Part shown: one piece after another, positions 36,111 to 48,800 of the stretch
Layout of the letters: each line of letters opens with the position of its first letter
Position numbering within the stretch: position 1 is the stretch's first letter
Source: Cynocephalus volans
Lineage: Eukaryota > Chordata > Mammalia > Dermoptera > Cynocephalidae
NCBI RefSeq assembly: GCF_027409185.1
Contig: NC_084463.1
Coordinates: forward strand, 160,185,869 to 160,249,868
DNA length: 64,000 bases
Direction: 5' to 3'
Notes under the pieces: model-generated
The model's input: the letters and a program-made list of their open reading frames with translations, nothing else
The model's database searches: none
Told to the model about the DNA's origin: nothing
Program-made: the position numbers and the translations under genes

Positions 36111-36396
36111 GCTTGCTTTATTTAGGGGTAGGGCAAAAAAGGAAGTAAAATGATGAAAGACTAGTTAGAAGGGCCAAGCAGAGAAAGGGAAGAGGCAAAA
36201 ATTCCCCTCTTCTCAGGAAGTGACAATCACAAAATCTTAAGAGGGTAAGAGCTGGAGCAAACCCCTCATTTACAAAATCCCATCGCAAGTAACCAGCAGG
36301 ATTGGAACTCCCCCCAGTGTTTGAATCCCAGACCAGGCTTTCCTACCAGAACTTCAAACCCTCTAACCCAGGGGAGAGAGGAGGGAAGAGGATGAA
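36100..36396 (-). other. GPHA2: GPHA2 3' UTR and poly(A) signal
   Basis: On the minus strand AATAAA lies at 36117-36122, only 24 bp from the opposing PPP2R5B signal. Cleavage would fall near 36090-36107, giving a 3' UTR of about 290-300 nt after the stop at 36397-36399. Confidence 0.7.
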
Positions 36397-37084
36397 CTAG
36401 TAGCGTGAGAGGCGACACATGTCACACTGGCAAGCCTTGGCTGTGAAGATCTCGAGCTCCTCCCTCCGGGTCCCCACACACTGCAGCTGCACCTTCACCT
36501 GTGGGACAGGGGAGTCCACGTTCCAGTCCCCCTTCATAGGGCCATCTTCAATCCCCATCTCCTTTGTCTTTCCCCTAACCCCCAATGTCCCTTCACTGGG
36601 CTGGGCCCTCCTCACCTTCTTCAGGCTGCTGATGGTGCAGCACTGAGAGACGGAGGTGATGTTGTGTCGATAGCCACTGGCCACCAGCACAGAGTACCGG
36701 GAGGGGAAGGCACTGGACTCACAGTGGCCAACACAGGCTTGTACCACATGGGAGCCCTGGCAGGTGCCTTGGCGGTCACTTCGCACTGTCACGTTGATGG
36801 CTAGAAGGAGATGGGTGAGCAGTTGATGGCAACTCTGCGAAGGCTTGCCCTAGCTCCTGTTGTCTGTTCCTCAGTTTGGGTCCATCTAGAGTGCTGCCTA
36901 CCCCAAAATGCAGTCTATCAGCTCTTTGCTCCCATCCAGAATTTCCACTCCCTCCAGCCCTCTGGTCCCAGAGGTACTCACGGTGCAAGTGGCAGCCTGG
37001 GATGGCTGCCTCCCGACCCTGGTCTTCCATGACTGCCAGGACCAGCAGGCAGAGGAGCAGGGTTTGGGGGGACACTATGGGCAT
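36397..37084 (-). CDS. GPHA2: GPHA2, glycoprotein hormone subunit alpha-2
   Basis: GPHA2 is the alpha subunit of thyrostimulin; it pairs with GPHB5, is secreted and activates the TSH receptor. Three coding exons (36982-37084, 36616-36800, 36397-36498) sum to 390 nt, or 129 residues, the human length. The N-terminus MPIVSPQTLLLCLLVLAV is a signal peptide. The mature part has the cystine-knot pattern (GTCQGSHVVQACVGHCESSA, SVSQCCTISSLKKV, ACQCDMCRLSRY). Two N-glycosylation sequons are seen, NVT and NIT. The ATG at 37082-37084 directly follows a splice acceptor. No lesion was seen. Confidence 0.95.
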
Positions 37085-37234
37085 CTGAAACACAATGGGT
37101 AGATGTCTCACTATGGGTATGCAGGTGGGAGGAGGAGTTCTTTAAATACTGCATGCCTCCTGGTGAGTGGGCCAGCGCTGGCTGGTCTTTCTGACAGGTG
37201 ATGTGTGCTTGAGTGAGGCTGTCTTTTCTCTGTA

Positions 37235-37300
37235 TCTGCATGCGTGTGTGTGTGTGTGTGTGTGCGCGCGTGCGTGCATGCGTGCATGTGTGTGTGTAAG
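37235..37300 (+). repeat. (TG)n / (CGTG)n microsatellite
   Basis: An alternating purine-pyrimidine tract of TG repeats with CG interruptions lies in GPHA2 intron 1. Such sequence can be length-polymorphic. Confidence 0.9.
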
Positions 37301-37507
37301 TATCAGTTTGGATGGGTGTGAGTGTAAGCAGCTGTTTCTGGATGGGACTTAGGTGTAAGCCCTATGTGTGGTGATTCTCCCCTGGAATTTCCCTTGCCAT
37401 CTGGAGCACAAACATCTTTCTCCCTCCATCTGCCCCATCTTAGCTTTCGGAAACCTTGTCCACATCCCCAGGCCCTCCCCAAGCTCCTCCTGCCTCAGTG
37501 AGCTCAC

Positions 37508-37600
37508 CACTTCCAAGGCCCAGGAATTGAGTGGCTCGTAGTCTCCCTGTGCCTCCTGCTGGTCTCTGGACTGGTGCTGTCTCTCCAGGCTTTTATTTGC
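37508..37600 (-). promoter_or_regulatory. GPHA2: GPHA2 untranslated first exon and TATA-like box
   Basis: A donor (GT on the minus strand) at 37506-37507 closes a leader exon that splices to the acceptor at 37085-37086. A TATA-like AATAAAAG lies at about 37591-37598 on the minus strand. That places the start near 37565-37570 and makes the leader exon about 60 nt. This is a tissue-restricted type of promoter, with no CpG island. Confidence 0.55.
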
Positions 37601-39654
37601 CAGCAGTTTAGAACCACGCCCTCTTGGAGATCAGCTTTCGGGCCAGCCTCCTTGCCTGAGGCCTCAGAACAATCCCACCTGGTAGATCATGCTCTTTGAG
37701 GTGTGGTCCTCAGAGAATGGCTTCTGCTGCCTCTTGCTTCCCTGTCCAAAAAGTAGCCCATGGTCCAGAGCTGAGGGAAGTGAGATGTGGAGAAAGGCCC
37801 AGGAGCTGGTGGGGAGTGCAGCATGTGTGCAGCTCGAGAGAGAGGGGTTAAGGCCTTTGGCTGAGTTGTGGCCATCTGAGTTTTCTTTGCTGTGTGACTT
37901 TGGGCAGGATACTTTCCTATTCAGGGCTTTACTATCCCCAACCTTCAAACTATTAAACTCAGCCCTGCCCGTCTCTTACCAACTGCAGAGGAAAGGGACT
38001 GGGGAAGGAGATTCTTATGGACAAGGGAAATCGCATCAGTGGTGGGGGGTCTCCTGAGATGTGCTTAGTGGCAGAGCCAGGGAACCTGGGAAGTTACTAA
38101 GTCTGTTTCAGAGTTTTCCTTCCACAGTGTCAAGCAGATGACTTCTCATCCTGTGGGTCAGCTACAACGTGGGGCTCTGAGCTGGAGCGTCCCCCTAGTT
38201 CCTCTAGTAACAGGGATCTGACTCCTGAAAGAGCCTGAGGTTGTCAAGTCCAGCAAATCCAGTCATTTAGTCCAGTTCTGGTTTTACAGATGGGGCAACT
38301 AAGGCTCAGAGAAAGAAAGTTACTAAAAGTCACACAGCTAGTTTATGTCAGGGCTGATTTAGAACCCAAATCTCCTGCTGTCCATCCATGGTGCTAAATT
38401 ACTCTTGGAGCAAGAATGTACAAGTTGGAAAAAGACCCCTAGTCAGTAGTAGCCAGAGGGGTTGGGGCAGGGTAAAGATCAGAAGGAAGCCTGTGGTGAT
38501 TCTGGGCAGCACCGCCCCGCCTCCACCAGCTTTGCCTCACTGAGCTGCTCAGAAAGAGCAGGGCCCGTCACCCAGACTGCCAGAGCTAGAGAGCTAGAAG
38601 GCACTTCACAGCTCATCAAATCCTATGCCCTAATTTTCCAGATGAGAAAATAAGGAAAGCGACTTTCCCAAGGCTTCACTGTATTCCAGTCAGACTCGGG
38701 ATGGGCCATCCACATTTTGGAGTTGTGCCTTTCAGCAGCTTTGTAAAGCAGGCCATGTTTGGGACAGTAGGGCAGACAGTAAACACGATTTGAGAGGAAC
38801 TGATGTTATTGATGTTGCCAATCCTCAAATCCCCACACCCTATGGCTTCCTATACAGCCCCTCCTCCCCTCAGGGAGGTCCTGGGTCCGCATTTGCTGGG
38901 CCCTCCTGCAGCAGTCCATCTCTTGTCTCCCCACTCAAGGTAAAGGCAGCAAAGCAAGGGGACTCAGAGGGACCTCAGCAGTCTAGTCCACACTCTCATT
39001 AGGGGACTAGCATGTGACATGACTCTGGCATGTGACAGATAATTAGGTGTTTAAAGCCTTCAAGTGACAAGGGCTCATTAACTCACAAGGCGAAGTAATT
39101 CTAATATTCTAATACTGGACATCTCTAAATTAAAAGTAATGTCTTTGTCTTGCACTAAAATGAGCTTCCCTAAATTTTTACTGATTATTTTGGTTGTCTG
39201 CAGCCACACAAGACTAAACTGTCTGTTCCAGATAAGTCCTTTGGTTGAAGACTGAGCTGAGGTGCCCTGGTCTTCTCTAGGCCCTAACTTGGACTGACTG
39301 CCAGTTAATCTGATAAAGTAATCTGTGTTACTGTCAAAGAGCCAGAGGGATAGACAGGTGGGAAGCATTTCATCTTCGAACAGCATACACTTTGGGGCCT
39401 AACTGGGTGAACTGGGAAGGTGATCATTCCTTTTGGATCAGCAGGGCTCAGAACAGTGAGTCTTGCAAGACCCCATTCCCTAACCCCTGGTAGCAATGTT
39501 TGAGGTCTGAGGTCAGGTACAGACACATCCACCCAAAGTAATCCTGAAAACAATGACCAGGTAGACCTAAGGGAAGTTTCATGCGTTGTTTTTCTGTATT
39601 TTGAGAGAAGCGTTTGTTTTCTCTTACTCTCTCTACTTCACTAAAGTCAATCAA
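37601..39654. other. Intergenic spacer between GPHA2 and MAJIN
   Basis: About 2 kb lie upstream of GPHA2 and downstream of MAJIN. A MIR-like element lies at about 38250-38375 (TTTTACAGATGGGGCAACTA), and a shorter one at about 38625-38690. I see no conserved exon or RNA gene in the remainder. Confidence 0.6.
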
Positions 39655-39835
39655 TAACTCTTCATAAGTAATTTATTGCCATTAGGACAGGATAAACACA
39701 TAAGAGGACTCTGATAGTTTGAGGCCTTTACTCCCCATGACTGAAGTGTCATAAGAGAAGGACAGAGCTGAAGGAGGAGTGGCTCAGGTGGAGCCACTGC
39801 AAGGGATGATCCTCTTTCCACCGCTGCATTTAGGC
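39655..39835 (-). other. MAJIN: MAJIN 3' UTR and poly(A) signal
   Basis: The MAJIN stop is at 39836-39838. A minus-strand AATAAA lies at 39672-39677, so a short 3' UTR of about 180 nt is predicted. Confidence 0.65.
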
Positions 39836-42800
39836 TCACTGGCTGCTCTTCCTGAAGAAATATCGGAACGGGAAGAGAGAGCTGCAGGAATAAGAGCAGA
39901 GTAGGCTAAGACTCTACAAGGTCTTCTTCCCTTCTCCCCAGTTCCCATTAGTACTTCATTAGCTAGGGCATTGTTGCTCTGGGGAACCACTGAATGGAAA
40001 TTCAAGTCTGAAACAGCACTTGAAAAGGTACCCAAATTAGATTATACTCAGGAGGGGGAAATAAAGAAAAAGAATTGCACTGGGATGGCTGAACTCTAGA
40101 TAGATAGAGGGATATGGTAATTGTCCTCTGCAAAAAGGACTCTGAAGACACAACCTAGATTCAGAGGGGAGAGAGAATGGAAACATTTTGGTAATCAAAT
40201 CATCTGAATGACCCACACCCAAGTGATATAATAGTCTCTGTTCAGTCATTGTTTACAGAAATAGGCCCTATGCTGGGCACATCAGGGTGGGGATGAATTG
40301 TGTAAAAATGAAAACATAGTCTTTATTAAATTCATAATTAGGACCCTTGTTCTCAATCTCATGTACATCATCTATCCTGGACATAACTAGAAACCTGTGC
40401 AAATAATCTACTTTCTTCTCTATTCTAATTTCCCTGAAAGACTCAATGAGGCAAGTTCTGAATCTAGATTGCTGCTCTGGAGCTGGATCTCAGTTTAATG
40501 GCAGAAGAGAAGTTTGTCTTACCTTAGAAATCCAAAGAAGCCACTGGTTCCTAGCTCTTTAGGTAGAGGTGGATTGTTTTGCTGCAATGGGGGGACAATT
40601 GGCCCTGCCAGGCTGTCCCCCAACTTAGAATCTGTAAGGAAAATACTCAGGTAGGAGAAAGGTGTTAGTCCATTGGGCTACTTTCATGTGAGCAGGAGAA
40701 GGCAGGATACCAGCAAGAGCCAAGGGCAGCCTCATGCCAAGATTTGTTTAAAGCCAGATGATTTGTTTGTTCTGACCTTCCCAATTTCATCTCAGCTAAG
40801 TAATATGGTATTCTTTTTTTTTTTTTAAAGATGACTGGTAAGGGGATCTTAACCCTTGACTTTGCGCTGTCAGCACCACGCCCTCCTAAGTGTGCTAACC
40901 AGCCATCCCTATATAGGGATCCAAGCCCTTGGCCTTGGTGTTATCAGCACCACACTCTCCCAAGTGAGCCACAGGCTGGCCCAAGTAATATGGTATTCTG
41001 ACCTTGGAGTATTTTCTTTTTTTTTGTATTAGTATTTTCAAAGTCAGGCTCTGAGATATTTACACAGCTCAAGTCCCAGACACCTACCACAGCTGACATG
41101 TCTTCAAATGGAATGACAACTTGTTGAAGAACACACTTGCTTACATCCCTGCTTCTGAGATAACTGCAGTCTACACTGAATCCTCATGCTGGGTTAAACA
41201 TCAGCAAATTGGAAGGGCAACACCTTGATGTGTATTCCCAGCCCCTGCAGAGCATCCATTTGCACCTTCAATATTAACGCTAATTCCCCAAAGGTAAGAG
41301 GAGAGATATCTTCCCAAAGACAGTTTTCCAACAGAATGGAAAAGGGAAACATATCCCTTCCAACTTTTCTGTAAAACTTATCACCCCACTTAGAAAAGTT
41401 TTGAAACTGTGGGAGCATCAATTTCACTATCAGAAGCAGAGGAAGGGCATGCATTGCCTCTCTTCGTTCCTTTTGGGAGCTTGGGGGGGCTTCTATTACT
41501 CTAGGACAGGCCCCCAGACTGGAGGATGGCCAACAGGCCCCTTCACAGGAGCAAGACACATCACCTATTCAGTGTGCCCAGACTCAGAGCTCTGTGCTGC
41601 TCTACTCATCAAAGAACTGAAAGGAACAGGATGATTATTAAAGCATAGTAAATATGAATTTCCCAAAACCTACCCTGTTCCTGGACATCAGTGGTATCAG
41701 AGGCCAAGGTCTCCTGCCATTCCTGTTGTATTTTTCTTTCCCTGTTCTGATAAAAAGAGGACCAAGAAAAGTCTTAAACTTTACTCCTACACGGTTGGTG
41801 ATCTGAATGCCATTGCTGGTGAACTGATTTCACATTAGCACTGGGGCCTGGCTTCTTTCTGACTGCACAGGCAGGTTCTATATTTCCTTCTATAGGTCTG
41901 TTTTTTTTTTCACTTCAGCTTCCTAACCACTGTCCCTCTAAAACCGTAAGATTAAAGAGCCAAGAACAAATCAAGCTGGGTTTCACTTACCATTCCATGG
42001 TACTGAGTACCTACTATTGCCAAGGACAGAATACTGAGGTTTCAGAAATCAGGAGGACCTTAAATTTACCTTGGAGAAATGTATAATCCATGGGGTAAAA
42101 CTGACACATAAACTAAGTGTTACAAGACAGTGTAATAAACTACCCCACAAGTCTATATAGAGTGCTGTGGTTGCTGAGGAGGACGGTAATGCAGTGGTTG
42201 GCAGTTAGTCGAGGAAAGATTCACAGGGGAAGTGTGATATTTGAATATGGCCTTGATTGGTGAGTGGGATTTTGTCATAATGGGGATGAGCAGATGGTCA
42301 GTGAGAGCAGGGCACTATAGACAGGGACATGATATATAAGGGCACAATGCCATCAAAGGGTAAATATAATGAGCATGACTACAGCCAGGCACAGTGGAAA
42401 CATAACTACAGCATTAGCAGCCAGCACAATACAATATAATCTTATTATTTCTCCATGTGTTACTGCTTTATAAAAATTCCTTTGTACTTTGAAGAGGACA
42501 TCCTACAACTGGGTTCTGGGCCCACAACATTTCCCATTAAACACCCTGATAGACAGAAATATGGTTCATATATTTTCTTTGGGAATCTCTGCCAACTGGC
42601 TACTCTCCTCATCCAGCCAGAACTTGAGGGCCTAAGTACCCAGTACTGCTGGAGTTCCTCGAGCTGTTTTGCTGGTGAAGAACTCTATATAGTAAGGGGC
42701 TTCAGACTGTCAAGGTGGGTTCTGGGAGGCAGAGGCATGGCAAGCCCCTAGAAAAGTTAGGACTAGCCCCCATCCTAATCATAAGTTTCAGGTTAGAATG

Positions 42801-45800
42801 GCAGATATTTCCAAGATAAGCTTCTTCAAAAAACCCCCAAATCCTAGACCACATGGGCAGCCACCTAAATCATATTCCCATAAAAGTGAAAGGGAACTGT
42901 GGGGAGGAATGAGGCCATTCTTACCTTTTCTAGACAGAATGAAGATGAATTTAGAGGGCCCAGCTCTGGTTTCTGGCTTGAGGGAATGATTCTTATGAAT
43001 TTAATAAAACTAAGTTTGAGCTTAAATCCTGTTGCATAGAGTGGCCCTAATGAAAGCATTTACTAAGGTTGGTGGTAGGAGTCAGAGGGCAAAGGCCCTA
43101 GGGCAGAGGTATAGCCTACCTCTGAATCAGGAGAGATTCCCCTCACAAGAAAGTGTAGCTTTTGTGCTCTTCTGAAATCTTGAGAGGGGTTTTCTCAGGC
43201 AAAAGTCAAAAGAGAGGAAAAATAACCTGAAGTAAGACTGAGGGTGCCATCTGGGACATCCATCAGGACATAATATCCTGAAAACCTGATGTAAGGTTGT
43301 TTTCTGGTTATGCTCAGAATTAGATCTATCTGTAAAAGTGCAGTTCAAGCAGAGGTGGCCAGAAAAAAAAAAGCTGCGTGCAGTCAGTCTCGTTCACTTC
43401 TGAGCTGTTCATCTGCTCTCCCCATTGTGTATCTTTCCAAAGTTTGAAACTCGAGGTCTGGGACCTTTTCATTCACCCAAAACACCTCTTATGAAACAGA
43501 GGTACATGTTGTTGTCTTCTAAGTTTTCCCTGCCCGGGCTCTCAATATGTTCAGACATGCACAATCCACACTGACTATGATCCTACATCCTAACTTCCCC
43601 CGAATGAGGGAGAAAATATTAAGCATTGGACCATAGGAGCAAATTCAATTTTTCCAGCTCAAGTGACTTACACTGAGAGTCACTGTGATCAGTCTAATTT
43701 AGGAGAAATCCTCTCCCTGGAAACAAGGTCTACAATGGAGATTGTGTTTGGGCGTTGAGTCAAACTCAATAAACATGTTTCTTTTACTCAGAGCTTTTTT
43801 CCCAACCCAGAATCAGGTTGAAAAGGTAATTATCTTGAGTAAGAAGCTGTGGGTACTGTTCTTGAGGGAGATGATGTGTCAAACTAAGAATAGGAAGGTA
43901 CGATGGGTAGAGAGTGAAGGAAATGTTCCTTTAATAGTAATTATCTTGATTGTATAAAGCATCTTTGTTCTCCGGAGCTTCATGTACTCCTCTTGTACTT
44001 TCTCATTTCTTCTTCTTACCTCTGTAAAGGATGGGAGGCATAGAAGGGGGCCACTATTTGCTTAAAATCACTCAGTGGGCCAGCTGGCCATGGCACAACT
44101 GGGGCCCTGTACTCTGCTCCTGCCCACAGAGTCAGAGGTCTAAATCCCTAAGGGTACACTCCTCCCCCAACTAAATTATAGGCTCTCAGAAAGAAAAAAC
44201 CAGGTTTTACATATGTTTGTGTGTGCCCTAGCTCCCAACACAATTCCTTGCAAACAGGAGACAGAATCATCATTTAGAAATAAAAATAAGGGCTGGCCTG
44301 TGGCTCACTCGGGAGAGTGTGGTGCTGATAACACCAAGGCCACGGGTTCGGATCCCATATAGGGATGGCCGGTTGCTCACTGGGTGAGCGTGGTGCTGAC
44401 AACACCAAGTCAAGGGTTAAGATCCCCTTACCGGTCATCTTTAAAAAAAAAAAAAAGAAATAAAAATAATTTCATTCCTCTACTTAAAAATGTTTTAGGG
44501 AATTCCTATGATCTTGAAGGTGGCCTCAAGGCCTCATGATCCAGCCCATGCTGACCTCTCCAATAACATTTCTCAGCACTGTACTCTGAGCTCCAGGTAC
44601 ACTGGTTTGCAGTCACCAAAAGCACTATACTCTTCCCTCTTGGTCTGAGCTCTTCTAAGCTACACTGAGCTACTCTGGAAACCCTTCCTTCATAGCCACT
44701 TTTTAAAAAAAATTTTTAATTATTTTGGCAGCTGGCCAGTATGGGGATCTGAACCTTTGACCTTGGTGTTACAACACCACGCTCTAACCAACTGAGCTAA
44801 CTGGCCAGGTCCTCATAGCCACTTTATGCTCCTTTTGTACCCCGTGCTTCCTCTACCCCTGCATATAGACATCTATCATGAATTGTCTGCCTCTTGGTGT
44901 TTTTAGGGGAAAGTATGATATCCCTGGTGCTCGGCACATGGTAAACACTCAATGAAAATTTGTTGAATGAACCCATATGTAAATCCTTGCTTGATAACTG
45001 ATCATGTAAGGTGAAGGAGGTGAGTTGTTAGTATTTGGGTACTTAGGGTCAGAGCTACTTTGAAGACACAGAGAAGTTAAAGAAAAAAAAAAAAAGGAGG
45101 GATCTATAAGGCATTATAACAGCTAATAGCTATTTAAAGAGGGGAGGAAAAGAAAAAAGGCACTATTTCGGAGACTATTATGGAAAAGAAACGCTGAAGT
45201 GGAGGAGTAGCAGATAAATGAATATCTAAATGAGGAACAGAATCCATAAATGAAATCAAATACCATCAGGGGCCAGCCCATCACTGCTCTAGAAGTTTTC
45301 TCTCACCAGTTTCTAGTGCTGATATATGCCTAGCTCATCTGTAAAAATTAGACGTTCCTAGACTCAGACCCCGGTGTAGAAGGCGCCAAAAAGTTTTCTA
45401 AAGAGAAGATTCTTTACTGGATCCTATCCCAATTCAATATAGACCTATTTTCTTATTCCAACTGTAGAGTACAAGAACCAGCTTTTTAAGTTGAGAAGAG
45501 AAGACCTTTTAACAAAAGGATTCATCGTTGTGTATATTATGCAGCCACTTTTGGGACAGGTTGTGGCAAGTGTAGACAGTGAAACCTGAGAATGAATTCA
45601 GTCAATTCAATCTGCACTAAGGATCAAGATGTGCTGGTAACAGGAATCCTGACTTGTGACAGAGCAGGAACAGCTGAGAGCCTTGAAACCTCCATTTTGG
45701 TGCTTACCCTCCTAGCTTCCATAAGGGGCTTCTTTTTGCTGGGGCCTTGGCTGGAAGTTCCCATCTTGGCCCTGAGGAAGGGAGAAAAAGCCCAGGAAAT

Positions 45801-48800
45801 GTTACTGGCAGTGGCAACAATACTGCATCGAAGCAAATGTGGCCCAAATGAATATTTCAGCAGGTTGGCTATTTTTATATCACTCCTGGCCAGCAGAATA
45901 AAATGTGTGGCCAAATTTTCTTTGGGTGCTGCTTTGCTGTATGGTAGAATCCCACTTAGAGATCTGGGGATTGAGAAAGGGAAAATGTGACTGATAGCAG
46001 GTATCAGATTTTGAAATACTTGATTGTCTATCAAAACCCAGAGAAAGAAAAGATCTGAGGCCTTTTATCTATGGGAAATTCAGTCAAATGGAACAGAGCA
46101 AAGCTTCACATCTCCAAGTATCCTCACATTCTATGTGGCTTGGAAAGGAACTCCCCAGTTCTTCACCAACATGTGCATCTGGAAAGCACAGGGGTCGGCT
46201 CCCTCATGATCTACCCTCACTGCTCTTGTATTATCTAGGGGCCCACCTGGTCCCAGGAAAAGCGTGGCTGCTCTCTGTGAACCTGGGGTGAAACACCTTG
46301 GGCTGGGGAGCAAATCACACCTTGGATTATTCCAGCAGCCATCTCTGAGATGCTAATAAGAATGACTGAATTGTCTTATGGACTCACTTTGTCCCTTACA
46401 GAGAATCAAAAGAAGAACATAAGTAGCTTACACAATAGCAACTTCAACATGCTAGGGAAGTGCTCAGTATTTCCCCTAATATCACAGCACTTCACCCAAT
46501 AATTGATAAATACCCTCTTGCAAACATTTATATTTTAGCCTGGACTGTTTCATAAGTTTTCAAAAGCTTATTGCTCACCGGGTGAAAAAGAATTATATTT
46601 TATTTGTTCTCACTCTTTCAAGGGTTTCCCTATGTTTTTGTATAACATTCTAAGACTTCATAAGTTTTGTGCCTTCTGATAATACTACCATAATAAGTAC
46701 TCATTGAATGTGTTAAATTCAGTTGTATAGATCTGATTGTATTTCCTCTCAGCCTTTATCTTGATGAACAGAACAATTCTACTTTGCCATGAAAAGGACT
46801 GAGTTCAAATTACATTGCAAATATCAACTTGCTTCCTTTCCTTAGTCTACCCACTGGAATAAGCAGGTATTGTTGAAGACCCAGTAAAGAAAGGGACTTG
46901 CCCAAGGACAGGATCAATCAGCAGCAATAGTTGACAAAACCTGACTAGATGCAGGAGTTAGTCTCTCTCCCCAAACCACTGACCTGTCCAGCTCTGGCCT
47001 GCTGGGGGAGCTGGGCTCTTCCATGTGTTTTCTTTTCCTCATCATAGCTCCTGCTCCTTTCTTCTCAGCTAGGACCTTCAGAGAAGAACCAGACTCTGTG
47101 ACTCCTCCTTTTCCAGAGTCATTCACGATTCATGAGGGCACAGTGAAGAGAACTCCCCATCTTTAAACTGCCAAAGGCAACTTTTAACACAGTAAGGACA
47201 GAAACTCTGTTAGAGATAGAGTCTCTCATGTTTACAATTCTGATTGGGTTGGGCAGCAACTAAGGGGCCAAGTAAGAGGAAGAGACAAGAGCAGCACTTT
47301 TTGGACAACAGGAGATAATAAATGTAATTTTCATTTTGCATAGAAAAAGCGAACTTACCAACCCAAGAGGACTGTCGTCTATTGGTTTCCCTACAATAGG
47401 AAATTTGAATGTCATAATCGATCAAGACTCTGTTTTACTGAGATTTCTGGCTACTATTTATTTCTTGGAACTGGCCTAACCTCCCCGTGAGTCCCTCTCT
47501 CTTCTGCCTGGTACCATTTTCCCTAGAAATAGTATCTTCAAACTCTCTTCCTCCCCTGTTTCAGAACGATTGTAATTTACAAGCTGAAAAAGGTTTGATT
47601 TACACTATACTCTAATGATATGACACTTAAAAGAAGATGATCCTTATTACAAAAGAAAAAAAGTGGAACTTCAGGCATCAGTGACAAATGAATTGGAGAA
47701 ATATTTTGAGGCAAAGCCTTTACACCCTTTTTCTAATCAAACTGGCGGGTGTTTACTTGTCCCTCAGTGAGTAAAAACAGCAATGGCCCTCAAAGATTAA
47801 AAATTGGGAGACACCTTTAAGACACTACTAAGGTGAAAGTAACTGAATACTCTAAAATGAAAGGAAGTGTTTATATAATAGTTATCTTTCATTGAGTGAT
47901 TACTCTAAGTCAGACTTTGTGCTTTCCACCTACCACTACTTATGTATTTAATCCTTTTAATAATTCAATGAGATAGGTACTAGAATTATTCTTCACCACT
48001 TCACAAAGGAAGCACAGAAAGATTAAGTAATTTACCTAAAGTCACACAGCTATTATGGCAAAGCCACCAGGATTTGAACTAGGCAGTCTGGCTTGGAGCA
48101 CATGCTCCTGACCGCTGCACTGTGCAGCTGGAGCCCAATCTGGCAGACCATTTTGCCATATTCAGCTTGCACTACTAACCTGTTTTCTTCTCTACCACCC
48201 ATACTCCCATCATTCTACTTACCAGATGACATGTTTTCATGAAACCATTTCATCTCCATGTATAGAGTAAAAACAAATGGATATGGGATCAAGACAGTTT
48301 CCCCACGTTTGAATTTCAGGTGGGAAACTCTCTCCCATTTGCTTTTATCTGGGAAACGATGTTAAGGATTAAGGAAAGATGCCAGTACACATCCCTGAGT
48401 ATTATTTTAGGGACAAGATTCCATCTCCTTTCCCTGACCTACCCTCCAAACTGCCTGTGGTTTTGCTGCTTTCATTTGAATTCACAATGTGAGTTGTAGC
48501 TCATTTCCAGCCATGAAAGAAAGGATACAGGGAAATACAATGAAGTGTTCTGTAGCAAAGGGCTGCAAATTGTCCAAGTTTCCCAAGACCACACGGATAG
48601 AATCCTGAAAAAAAATATTTGAAATGACTTAAGTACTGTCAAGTCTCAGCCAATCTTTCCATTTATATTTGTCACTGCTCTTCACATACCCTATATTCTG
48701 TCAAAGCTGAACTATTTGCTGTTCCCTGAACAGGCCTTCTGCTTCCCCATTTCTATGCTTTTGCATAGTCTGTTCCCTCTGGCTGAAATGCCCTTTCTAC

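Noticed and set aside
37235-37352. Short Cys-rich open frame across the TG repeat
   Set aside because: It is a translation of the (TG)n microsatellite (CVCVCV).
44703-44812. Functional tRNA-Ile gene
   Set aside because: The unit looks tRNA-like but has a degenerate acceptor stem, an A-rich tail and target-site duplications, so it is a SINE.
45592-46034. Open frames of over 130 codons on both strands
   Set aside because: Only 45708-45771 (minus) is supported, as a MAJIN exon with splice sites and matching protein sequence; the rest is intron.
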